Assembly (NCBI GenBank): GCA_039545355.1
Contig: BCJJ01000025.1
Location: forward strand, 244,510-308,509
Origin: Trichosporon coremiiforme
Taxonomy: Eukaryota > Basidiomycota > Tremellomycetes > Trichosporonales > Trichosporonaceae
Direction: 5' to 3'
Length of the DNA stretch: 64,000 nt
Each line of letters opens with the position of its first letter. Within the stretch, counting starts at the first letter, position 1. Both the position numbers and the translations under genes were made by a program. Shown here in pieces: positions 42,800-53,360 of this stretch. The notes beneath the pieces are model-generated. The model was not told the origin of the DNA, ran no database searches, and saw only the letters and a list, made by a program, of their open reading frames with translations.

Positions 42800-45700
42800 A
42801 TGGGTGAGTTAAAGCTTCATCGAGAGTAACTGACAGACAGGTGTCCCCAAAGTATGTGCCGGCTCTCATCAGCCAGCAGCACTGCTCATGATGAGCTAGC
42901 TTCCCGATCACGACCTGACGCGCAGTTCTTCCGATGGATCTCTGAGAGGTATCCCCTCACCTCGCAGCTGATCACACCCAACTCGATCCCGGTGTTTGAC
43001 AACCTCTAGTGAGCTGGCTCGTGGCTGCTCTGAGCTAACAACAGTCTGGATATGGTGCGCCGCCATTGACCCGCAACAACTGACGGCAGAACGGTATCAT
43101 CCACAACTGCTCACACCCGCCGTCATCTGAAAATGACCCCCACTTCCGCATCACCGAGGAGCAGATGATCCTCGCCATCTTCGCCTACATCGACTTCCTG
43201 TTCACGAAGATCAAGCCCCGCAAGGTGTTCTTCATGGCCATCGACGGTGTCGCGCCCCGTGCCAAGATGAACCAGCAGCGCTCGCGTCGTTTCCGTACTG
43301 CTCGCGACGCCCGCGAGAAGCACGAGGAGGCCCTTCGCAAGGGAGAAACGCTCCCGGAAGAGAAGGCTTTCGACTCTAACTGTATCACCCCTGGTGAGTT
43401 TCAGCTGCCAAGTTCATGGCGTCAGCTGACATACAGGAACTCCTTTCATGGCCAGGTTGTCCGAGCACCTCAAGTACTACGTTCGCAAGCGCATTTCTGA
43501 GGACGCCGAGTGGCGCGGCGTCAAGGTCATCCTCAGTGGTCATGAGGTGAGCTAACTCTACGGTACCTCGCAGCTGACGTCCAGGTTCCGGGAGAAGGAG
43601 AGCATAAGATTATGGACTTCATCCGTAAAACGAAGGCTCAGCCTGGCTACAACCCCAACACCCGCCACTGTCTGTACGGTCTCGATGCTGACCTGGTCAT
43701 GCTCGGTCTCATCAGCCACGACCCGCACTTCAGTCTGCTCCGCGAGGAGGTCACGTTCGGTCGCAAGGCCAAGAAGAACGTCTCGCTCGCCAACTCGAAC
43801 ATGTTCCTGCTGCACCTGTCGCTGCTGCGTGAATATCTCGACATGGAGTTCCAGTCGGTCGCTTCGTCGATCTCGTTCGAGTACAACCTTGAGCGCATCA
43901 TCGACGACTGGATCCTCATGGGCTTCTTCGTCGGAAACGACTTCCTGCCGCATCTCCCCGGTCTGCACATCAACGAGGGTGCGCTCGAGACGATCTGGAA
44001 GATCTACAAGGAGATCCTTCCAGAGGCTGGCGGCTACCTGAACGACAAGGGCACCATCTCGCTCCCGCGCCTGCAGCTCCTGCTCGACAAGTTGTCCGAG
44101 TACGAGAAGCAGCGCTTCGAGGAGGAGTACATGGATGCCAACTGGTTCAAGGGTAGCCGGGAAAAGGAGATCGCCGCCTTGGAGAAGGCCAAGAAGAAGG
44201 GCAAGCTCATCATTACCAAGGACCAAGCGAAAATCCTCAAGCAGATCCAGGCTTTCGTCACGAAGCACCAGTCCCGCCCCAGCTCGAAGGACCGCCTCGA
44301 GATTGTCAACACGCTCCCTGAGCGCGACCGCAAATTTGTGCAGGAGCTCGCGGACAACCTCAACCTCCGCTGCACGTGGGACGAGGAGGACTCGTACGGC
44401 CAGCCGCTGATCGTGCTCGGCTTCAACGTTGATCCGGCCGACGACAGACCGGAGAAGCCGGAGAAGACCGAGGGCGCGCAGCGGGACGGAGAAGACGCCG
44501 AGGAGAGCGACGGCGAATGGGAGTCCGAGGAGGATCTCGAGAGCCAGGCCGCCATTGCTCGCGTCTTCAACAAGTACGACAAGGCCAAGGTCGTCGACAA
44601 CGATATTGAGGACTTTGAGACCTCGTACGAGGACAAGCTCAACGAGAAGCTCGTCGAGACCAAGAAGAAATACTACAAGGAGAAGCTCGACATCAACTGG
44701 GACGTCAAGGAGGAGCTCCACCCCATCCTGTACCGTTACATCGAGGGACTCCAATGGATCCTCTACTATTACTACAAGGGTGTTCCCGCCTGGGGATGGT
44801 TCTACAACTACCATTATGCGCCCATGATCTCGGACTTGAAGGACATTGCCAGCTTCAAGTTTGACTTTGATCTCGGCAAGCCTTTCCTGCCCTTCCAGCA
44901 GCTCATGGGAGTGCTGCCAGCCGACTCGCAGGATCACGTCCCGCCGGCCTACCGCGACCTCATGTATGAGGACACGTCGCCGATCATCGACTTCTACCCG
45001 AAGATTTTCGACCTCGACATGAACGGCAAGAAGCAGGACTGGGAGGCTGTCGTGAAGATTCCGTTCATCAACGAAGACCGCCTTCTCCGCACTATGGCCC
45101 AGCGCGAGCAGCGCCTGACGCCCGAGGAGAAGAACCGCAACCGTGTCGACACGCCTGCGACGCAGTTCACGCACGACGACACGCAGCTGACGAACTATCC
45201 TTCGTCGCTGCCGGGCTTCTTCCCTGACCTTGTCGCGTGCCAGTGCAAGGCTGAGCCGTTCACGCTGCCTGCCATCGGCGACGGCGTTGACCTCATCAAT
45301 GGCCTGCTCGAGGGCGTGCGCCTCGGAGGCGAACTGCTCGCGGGATTCCCCTCGATGGGCACGCTGCCGCACCAGGGCTCACTGGGGTACCACCACGTCA
45401 ACGTGTTCCAGACCGATAGCAAGAACCAGTCCATGGTTGTCACTATGCGCGTCAAGCCCGACAAGGACTCGACGGCCGAGATCGCGAAGAAGCTTCTAGG
45501 CCAGAAAACGTTCCACTCGTGGCCGTACCTGCATGAGGGTATCATTGCGGCCGTCTCAGACGACAGCTGCAAGTACCACCTGCAGGCTTCCGGCCGCAAG
45601 ATGAACATTGTCTCGAAGCACCACGACGGCTTCGGTGCCGTCAAGTGGCGCAAGGAGGCGGACAAGATTGAGCACCACTACTCTAAGAGATACGGTGTTA

Positions 45701-47757
45701 TCACGGGCAGCGTCGACGTCGTGCTGCACATTAGGCCTCTGAAGGGGCTGAAGCACCTCGACACTGGTGCGTTCGTCAAGGACTACGAGGGCGCCGACAA
45801 GGAGATCCTGCAGGCGCGCCAGATGGCTGTCGACCGTATCGCTGTCGAGGACGAGCGCTACACCGAGCAGCCTGCGCCGCCTATCGCCGAGGAGTTCCCC
45901 AAGGGCACCAAGGTCATCTTCCTTGGCGCCATGGCCTACGGTGTCGCTGCCCAGGTCATTGACACGACCGAGAACGCGCTCAACATCGAGATCGCGTTCT
46001 TCCCGAACGAGCAGCGCGAGAACGTTCAGTTCACTAGCATTGTTCTGCAACGCCCCAGCTCGCACTACTACCCCTCACCCGCCCTTGCCCGCCGCCTCGG
46101 CATCTCTCCCCTGGCGCTTTCGCGCATCACTTCGACGCTCATGGTGTCCCTCAACGGCAACCAGAAGACGAACATTGGTCTCGCGCTCAAGTTCGAGTCC
46201 AAGGGCCTCAAGGTCCTCGGTTACTCGCGCAAGAACGACCGTGGATGGGAGTTCTCGGAGAAGACTTTCGATATTCTCAAGCGCTATAAGGAGGCGTTCC
46301 CCGAGCCGTTCCGCCACCTCGACAATCGAAGCGGTGATATGGTCACTGCTGAGGAGCTTGCGCCTTCAGCCGAGAACCCCATCGAGGTCGTCCGCGCCAT
46401 GCACAAGTGGCTTAAGACCGAGGGTCTCACCGATCTCGACCCCGTCAGCCTCTTCTCGGAGCAGCTCGAGAAGGAGGCTGTCCAGCAGATCCAGCACGTC
46501 GAGGACCTGTTCCGCCAACAGAAGTCGCGCGAGACCATTAAGCGCGCTCTCGTCAAGGGTATCCCTCGCCAGGCCGTCTTCAAGCCCGAGCACTCGCAGT
46601 ACCGCCTCCAGGGCCAGCAGTTCTGTCTCGGTGACCGTGTCACCATGGCTCAGGACCGCGCCGCCGGCGGTGTGCCTCTTGCCATGAAGGGTGTCGTTGT
46701 CGGCATTAACACTCGCGACATCGATGTTGTCTGGGACGTGCCCTTCATGGGCGGCGAGACGCTCGGCGGCCGCTGCGCCGAGTACCGCGGTTCGACCGTG
46801 CCCTTCTCGGCCGTGCTCAACCTGACGCGGCCGCAGCTCCAGGTCTCGTCCAACACGGCACCAAGGGCTGTCGGCCAGCAGGCCGAGTTCAAGCCTCAGC
46901 TCGGCCCGCGCCCTGTCGTCGCGCCCAAGAACTACCAGCCCTCGACCGCCGCTGCGCACAACCCGGTCAAGATCGCCAAGAACCCCAAACACAACATTGC
47001 TGCTCCCGTTGGCGAGCTCAAGTATGGTGCCGCTGCCAAGGGCCAGAAGCCGTCCGAGGCCGCGCTCGCTGCGCAGTCGCAGCAGAACCGTCTGCAGGCT
47101 ACCCTGCTCGGTAACGGCGGCAAGGCGCACCCTCAGCCGCGCCAGTACCCCGCCCCAATCAAGCACGTGAAGCCCGTCAGCCCCAAGGTCGCCGCCAGGC
47201 GTCTGTCGGCAGGCGCCTTCAACCACGCCGCCTTCGCGCAGGAGCACGCGACGGCGCACCCTCAGCCGCCTCTCTTCGCGCAGCAGCCCCCGCCCCAGCA
47301 GCCGCAGGTGCAGCAGGGCGGACCTGTTCCCGGACGAGGAAGGGGTGGACACCGCGGACGCGGCGGAGGCCACCAGAATGGTCTCCACGCTCAGCCCGGC
47401 CAACCTGGTACCGGTCGCGGTGGCCCTCCCTTCCGTGGAGGACGAGGTGGTGGCCGTGGCGCCCACCAGGGCGCGCCCCGAGGTGGTGCTCAGCAGCACA
47501 ACGGCGCTCCCCGCGGCCACTTTAGAGGAGGCCGTGGTGGCCACCGCGGACGCGGAGGCGCTCGAGGTGGACATGCTGGTCAGGGCGGCCAGGCGGAGCA
47601 GTCGAGCGAGCCTAAGGAGGGCTCCTCGGCCAACGCTGGCGAGGCGCAGTCTGCTCCTTCCCCTGCCGCGCCGGCTCCTGCTGCCCCGGCTCCAGTTGCG
47701 GCCCAGGCTCCCGCTCAGCAGGCTCCGGCAGCGGCCGCGCAGTCGACGAGCGACTAG
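42800..47757 (+). CDS. XRN1: Cytoplasmic 5'-3' exoribonuclease Xrn1 (1564 aa, seven exons)
   Basis: Xrn1 degrades decapped mRNA from the 5' end. Exons: 42800-42803, 42841-42851, 42926-43008, 43045-43054, 43090-43393, 43437-43546 and 43585-47757. The first four join to [16 protein letters not shown]...[18 protein letters not shown], the invariant Xrn start. Active-site acidic motifs are [21 protein letters not shown] and [22 protein letters not shown] identifies the Xrn1 class and not Rat1. The catalytic core reaches about residue 670 and Xrn1-specific domains follow to ~1250. The tail is Ala/Pro/Gln-rich with an RGG-type region at ~1420-1510. TAG 47755 ends the frame after TSD, but protein-like sequence continues in frame. 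A long open frame on the opposite strand is a shadow. Confidence 0.96.
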
Positions 47758-47874
47758 TACTTGCATCCCGCCGCGCAGACGCCGTACTACCCGTATAGCC
47801 CGCCCCAGCAGGCCTACTACCCCCACCAGCAGAACGGGTACTACCACCCGCAGTACTGGGCGCAGGGGTATTAA
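47758..47874 (+). other. In-frame protein-like extension after the XRN1 stop
   Basis: Directly after TAG 47755-47757, 38 sense codons run in the same frame to TAA 47872. The encoded segment is rich in Tyr, Pro and Gln (YYPYSPPQQAYYPHQQNGYY and QYWAQGY), like tails of RNA-granule proteins. Almost all codons end in G or C, as in the gene. I see no canonical donor in the 100 nt before TAG that would splice the stop out in frame. It is either a readthrough tail, a tail lost by a point mutation, or a base error. Confidence 0.6.
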
Positions 47875-48576
47875 GACCCTAACGAATTGTGGAATAGAAG
47901 AGAAGGGAGACTGTGACCGTGACCGATGATGGTGTATTGCATCTAAATTGCTCCTACCACTGCCATGCCATTGCCACCATAGCGAGGGTTGTTCCGACTT
48001 GACATGCACTATGCACCGATGTAGAGATAGTTAGCATGCAACAATGACATGCTTCGTGCTTGTATGCTTGAGAGTTGTTCTCGCCGAATCGGTACAGTGG
48101 TCATGTCGTCATGCACTTCTTGCTGTGCCACACGCGGCGAATGGCCGAGTCTGAATCAGGTCGAGTCGTGAAATTTGGTTCCGCCGTCGATCCTTTAGTC
48201 CGTTGTCTGACGGATGAGGCTTGGGAGTGAACTGGGCGACCAGCGAGCGGGATCAAATTGGGGTGCAAGCGGGTGGACGCTGTGGCCACGATGGTGTCAG
48301 ACGCGGTTGAGCATTGAGCAGCCTCTTCTTCTTCTCCATCGACAGGCCCATCTCCCCGGCCACTTACACCTTTCTTACCTTCTCGACACGCTTAGATCCG
48401 CTGCTGTCCGCCAGCAGCGCCGTTAGAGACCCCCTTTTTCCGCCCAAAACAAATCTTCATCACGGCTTCCTTTCGCCCCGCGCGCGTATACCTGAAGCCA
48501 AACCAAGCCCCAACACCCCGCACCAACAATCAATCACAACGCTTCTGCATCTCCCTACCACATCAACGCATCCATC
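47875..48576. other. Intergenic region, XRN1 to PP2A
   Basis: Contains the XRN1 3' UTR and the promoter/leader of the phosphatase gene, which becomes C-rich after 48430. Nothing else is recognised. Confidence 0.55.
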
Positions 48577-49786
48577 ATGTCCTCCAACGACGAGGTCGAC
48601 GGCTGGATCGCCCAGCTCATGCAGTGCAAGCCCCTCAGCGAGACTGAGGTCAAGAAGCTCTGCGACAAGGTAAGATTGGATTGAGCACAGAGCCCCGCGG
48701 ACACTCTTCCGTCGCGCGGACCAGCGAAGGGACAATGAGCACGGGACCAGGTACAACCGGCCGATCCCCCGAGAGCTAGCGAGAGCGCTATGTGTGACGC
48801 TCTGCGTTGGTGATCGCGGAGCAACGCGCCGAGCGCAGAGTGACGCTCGAGGCGGTCTTAGTCATCTCCCGATCGCACTTCCATCTGTGCCCTCTGTGCG
48901 AGAAGACCTTCGCTGACATCCAGGCCCGCGAGGTCCTCATGGAGGAGTCGAACGTCCAGCCCGTCAGGTGTCCTGTGACGGTCTGTGGTGACATCCACGG
49001 TCAATTCGTAAGTTGTCTGGAAGAGCCTCCAGCTAACCCCAGCACGACCTGTCCGAGCTGTTCCGCATCGGTGGCAACTCGCCCGACACCAACTACCTGT
49101 TCATGGGCGACTACGTCGACCGTGGCTACTACTCCGTTGAGACGGTGACGCTCCTCGTCGCGCTCAAGCTGCGATACCGGGACCGTGTCACGATTCTCCG
49201 TGGAAACCACGAGTCGCGTCAGATCACGCAGGTGTACGGCTTCTACGACGAGTGCCTGCGCAAGTACGGCAACGCGAACGTGTGGAAGTTCTTCACCGAC
49301 CTGTTTGACTACCTGCCCCTGACAGCTCTGATCGACAACCAGATCTTCTGTCTGCACGGCGGTCTCTCGCCCTCGATCGACACGCTCGACCACATCCGCT
49401 CCATCGACCGCATCCAGGAGGTGCCGCACGAGGGCCCGATGTGCGACCTGCTCTGGTCCGACCCCGACGACCGCTGCGGCTGGGGCATCTCCCCCCGTGG
49501 TGCCGGATACACGTTCGGACAGGACATTTCCGAGGCGTTCAACCATAACAATGGCCTTACGCTCGTCGCCCGTGCTCACCAGCTTGTCATGGAGGGTTTC
49601 TCGTGGTCTCAGGAGCGCAACGTCGTCACCATCTTCTCGGCGCCGAACTACTGCTACAGGTGCGGAAACCAGGCCGCCATCCTCGAGGTCGACGACGCGC
49701 TCAAGTACACGTTCCTCCAGTTCGACCCCGCTCCGCGTGCGGGCGAGCCGCTGGTCTCGCGCAGGCCGCCGGACTACTTCCTCTAA
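48577..49786 (+). CDS. Protein phosphatase 2A catalytic subunit (306 aa)
   Basis: Ser/Thr phosphatase with two metal ions in the active site. Exons 48577-48669, 48924-49007 and 49043-49786. Signature blocks appear in order: [11 protein letters not shown] (GDxHG), [14 protein letters not shown] (GDxVDRG), [20 protein letters not shown] (GNHE), [32 protein letters not shown] and [13 protein letters not shown]. The protein ends RRPPDYFL. This C-terminal DYFL, whose last Leu is carboxymethylated, identifies PP2A and not PP4 or PP6. Length (309 in relatives) fits. Intron 1 is 254 nt, intron 2 is 35 nt. Confidence 0.96.
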
Positions 49787-50592
49787 GCGCGAGCTCGCGC
49801 CGAGCGCAGCGAGGCGGTGTACGTCGTGCGTCGCACGTCGCGTTATGCTGCATGCGACGAGGCGCGCGCCGTGTCCGAGCCCGCTCCTACCGCCGTGCAC
49901 ATATAGAGCACCGGCTCCTTTCGATTCCCTAGTTGAGCAGCCCCAGTGCTACTCGTTAGACTTGTTTCCCATTTTTATCAATTAAGACTCTCAGACCCCC
50001 GACCAAGTCTCAGCACGTTTAGTAGTAGTAGGACGATGGAGAAGCGCAAGCGCAAGCGACAAGCCAAGTTTGAATAGAAATATACCTAGCAGACAGATGT
50101 AGTCATTCATGGCACAGGCAAGGAGCTGTGAGCGCAGCGAACGGCGAGGCGCGGACACCTGGGCAGTGAGAGACGAGTGGGTAATCGCAGGAGCATGGAG
50201 TCTATCCAGCAGTGACGGGCCGATGCGTAGATGCGGGTGCGGTGAGCAGGGTGAGCAGGCCGAGACTTGGTGGGATTAGAGACGCGTCGAGATTCGCGTC
50301 GCGTGTTGGTGGAGGTCCTCCAGTCACTCCTTGCCCTGAACCAGCCTTGGGCGCAAGCAACAACAAAAACAAGTCTCCGGTCTACTCACTCGTTCTCTCC
50401 ACTTTGCATACACACACTCCCAACCTTTCTCTCGGCTCCTTACACTTCTCTCACATCACCTTTTCCGGTTGCCGAACGACGGTGCAAGCCCACCGCGACG
50501 AACCAGCCAGCCAGCTAGCTGGTCCACCGAACGAACGTAACGAGCGACCAACGACCAAACGGCTACGAGCAGAGAGACGATAGAGAGTGAAG
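49787..50592. other. Intergenic region, PP2A to ORC1
   Basis: PP2A 3' UTR (beginning with GCGCGAGCTCGCGCC, a palindromic GC-rich word) and the ORC1 promoter/leader with CA-rich sequence near 50400-50440. No gene is recognised. Confidence 0.55.
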
Positions 50593-53360
50593 ATGGTCGG
50601 AACGAGAAGATCAGCGCGGAGTGCGCTCTTCACTCCCACGTCCGTCCGAACTAGAGCTCAGGCGAAATACGACTACAAATGGTTATCCACCGGGCGCCCC
50701 GCAGAAGAGGAGCAGAAGACGTATCACACCTCGTTTGCTAGAATCAAGCGTTCCACTGCTCTTCCCTCGTCCTCTGAGTCCTCCTCCTCTTCATCCTCGG
50801 AGGCCGAATCCGACACCGGTGAGAGGGCTGGCTCTCCGACCCCGAATGCCAAGAAGAAGGGCAAGGCCGAGGTTGAAGTCTCGACCCCGACCAAAGGGAA
50901 GCCGACGAAAGGAGCCAAGGGGAGGGCCAAGAAGAAGGGAGACGAGGCGCGATTTACGATCGGAGACGGAGTCCAGGTCGCGGTTGAAGGAGGAAAGGAG
51001 GGTGTAGGTGTGCTTGTTGGGTTGTGGGACGAACCGATTCCGGATGAGTCGGATGAGGAGGAGGAGCGCAAGAAGGGCAAGGAGGAAAGAGGGACGAGGA
51101 TGATGGCGAGGATTCATTGGTTCTTCCGCAGACAGGATTTGCCGAGTGTCATGAGGAATCTCGATTTGGAGGATGTGAGTACCCCTTCCCGCGCCTCCGC
51201 AGAAGGTGCGGCTGGACTGCTGTGGGCCGAGAGCGGCCGAGAGGCAGGGTGACCGGGCATGAGGGTAGATTGCTTTAGCTGTGACCAGTCAGTTACTGCA
51301 GTTACTCGCGTCGCTCGTTCAGTAGCTCTCTCGTAACCCATGCTCCACTCCGCTCGCTTCGCTCGCTCCGTGCTAATGTCAGAACGAAGTCCTCCTCGCG
51401 GCCTCGTCCACGCGCCCCATCACGACCGACCTGCCCCTCTCCTTACTGACAAAGACTGTACCCATCTACTCCCGGACCGTGTTTAAGGAACAGTTCCCGG
51501 ACGAGGAGCGGCAGACGAAATGGAAGGGGTGGAGCTACGTCCGTAAGGGCGTGTACTGGTGTAACCGGGCGTACGACATGGGTGTGCGCGGCGGCAAGGT
51601 GTTCAAGGTCGACATTGACGCGTGGAAGGGCCGCGGCCGTGCCGAGGGGGTGTGGGACGTGGCCTTGGCCGAAGTGGCCGAGAAGGAGGCCGACTCGTCC
51701 TCCTCGGAAGACGAGGGCAGCGTGGCCTCCGCCGGGGAGGAGAGCTCTGATGATGACGAGGATGGAGCCATGGATGTGGAGGAGGAAGAGGACGACGACA
51801 AGCCGAAACGCCGCCGCCGAACTACGAAGGCGACTCCGAAGAAGGCGGCCGTTCCACAGAAGAGGAAGCGGAAAGCACCCGAGGAGCTCAAGGAGCCCAC
51901 GAGACGCAGGAGAGCGCCACACGCCAAAGCGTCAGCTTCCCACCTCCCGCCCACCGTTGAGATTGACACGCTCCCGACCGACCCATACGAGCGCGCCCTC
52001 CGCCTGCTGCACGTCGGCGCGACGCCCGAGTCGCTTCCCTGTCGCGAGGAGGAGTTTGTCGATGTGCTCTCGCGCGTTGAAGAGGGAATTGAGGGAGGGG
52101 GCGGGGGATGTCTCTGTGAGTGTACTGAGGTGGTGTGGAGGCGGAGGCGAAAGGGACAGCTAATGTGTCGGGTAGACGAGCTGACATCAGACATTGCAGG
52201 TGTACCTGGTACTGGCAAGACGGCGACGGTGCATGCGGTCGTGAAGGAATTGAAGCGCAAGGCGGAGGACGGCGAGCTAGCGCCCTTCTCCTACGTCGAG
52301 ATCAACGGACTCAAGATCCCGAGCCCGCAGCACGCGTACACCGTGCTCTGGGAGACGCTCTCTGGCCAACAGGGGTGCAGCGCGAAGACAGCCTTGCGCG
52401 GTCTCGAGGCGCACTTCGGGCGCAAGACTGGTGCCGGTGGCATCGGCGGCGTGCGCGGTCCCCGTGGTCACACCTTGTAAGCTAGCCCCTCCTCAACTTC
52501 CAACTAACGGTAGCGTCGTGCTCATGGACGAGCTCGACCAACTCCTGACGACAAAACAGGACGTGGTGTACAATTTCTTCAATTGGCCCACCCTCCGCGA
52601 TAGCCAGCTCTTCGTCATTGCCATCGCGAACCGGATGGATTTGCCCCAACAGCTCGCCGCCAAGATTAAGTCGCGACTCGGTCTGCAGACCCTGCTATTC
52701 CAGCCGTACGACCGTACATCCCTCGTCGAAATCGTCCAGTCCCGTCTGATCCCCCACCCGCGCTCGACTGAAGAGCACAAGGTCCTCACGCCTGACGCCA
52801 TCACGCTCGCCGCGACCAAGATGGCGGGTACAAACGGTGACGCGCGCCGTGTGCTCGATGCATGTCGCCGCGCCGTCGAAGTCGCCATGGGCACGAGTGA
52901 CGGGACTGAGGACGCAAAGTCGACCAAGGACAAGGACAAGAGGGCCGTCGGCGAGCGGAAACCAGTCACTGCCCGCGACATGGTGCAAGTGTTGAACGCG
53001 ATGTCCTCCTCCCCCGTGGCCATGTATCTGAAGACCTGCAGCGTGCAGCAAAAGATGCTCCTGGCTGCGCTCGTCCGGTGCGTCAGGCGCGAGGGCGTGC
53101 CGGAGATCACGTGGCGCGCTCTGCGGCAGGACCACGACGCGCTGACGCGCGGTCTGCTCGAGAGCAACGACCTGCTCTCTGACGCCGAGTTGGGTCTGGT
53201 GCGGTCAAGTCTGGTCGCGACGCACGCCCTGACAGCCGCACCCGACAACTACAGGAGTATGGAGGACCGCAGGCTGGCGCTCGGGATGGAGATTGGAGAG
53301 GTTGGACGCGTGCTCATGAATGAGGGTGAAGGGTGGCGACGGGCTCTCGCTGGTGTCTAA
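50593..53360 (+). CDS. ORC1: Origin recognition complex subunit 1 (815 aa)
   Basis: Orc1 binds origins and, with ATP, loads the MCM helicase. Exons 50593-51174, 51383-52115, 52191-52476 and 52514-53360. An N-terminal Lys/Ser-rich region is followed by a BAH domain at about residues 120-280 (FTIGDGVQVAVEGG, ARIHWFFRRQDLP, VYWCNRAYDMG). A long acidic/basic disordered linker follows. The AAA+ module starts at LLHVGATPESLPCREEEF. Walker A is CLYIAGVPGTGKTATV, formed across an exon junction. Walker B is VLMDELDQL, also created by splicing. AIANRMDLPQ and RLGLQTLLFQPY are the sensor and R-finger regions, and a winged-helix C-terminus follows. Splice-created motifs make the model secure. Intron 1 (208 nt) is long. 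Confidence 0.95.

Noticed and set aside
43558..45372. Minus-strand open frame of 604 codons opposite XRN1
   Set aside because: It is a mirror of the biased codon usage of XRN1: rich in Val, Leu, Arg and Glu, no family motif, and its extent follows the plus-strand exon.
47742..47778. A 37-nt GT..AG segment spanning the XRN1 stop codon
   Set aside because: The donor GTCGAC is poor and removing 37 nt does not keep the frame of the downstream tail.
46366..48009. Minus-strand open frame of 547 codons opposite the XRN1 3' half
   Set aside because: Same shadow effect; Arg/Leu/Val-rich composition without domain features.
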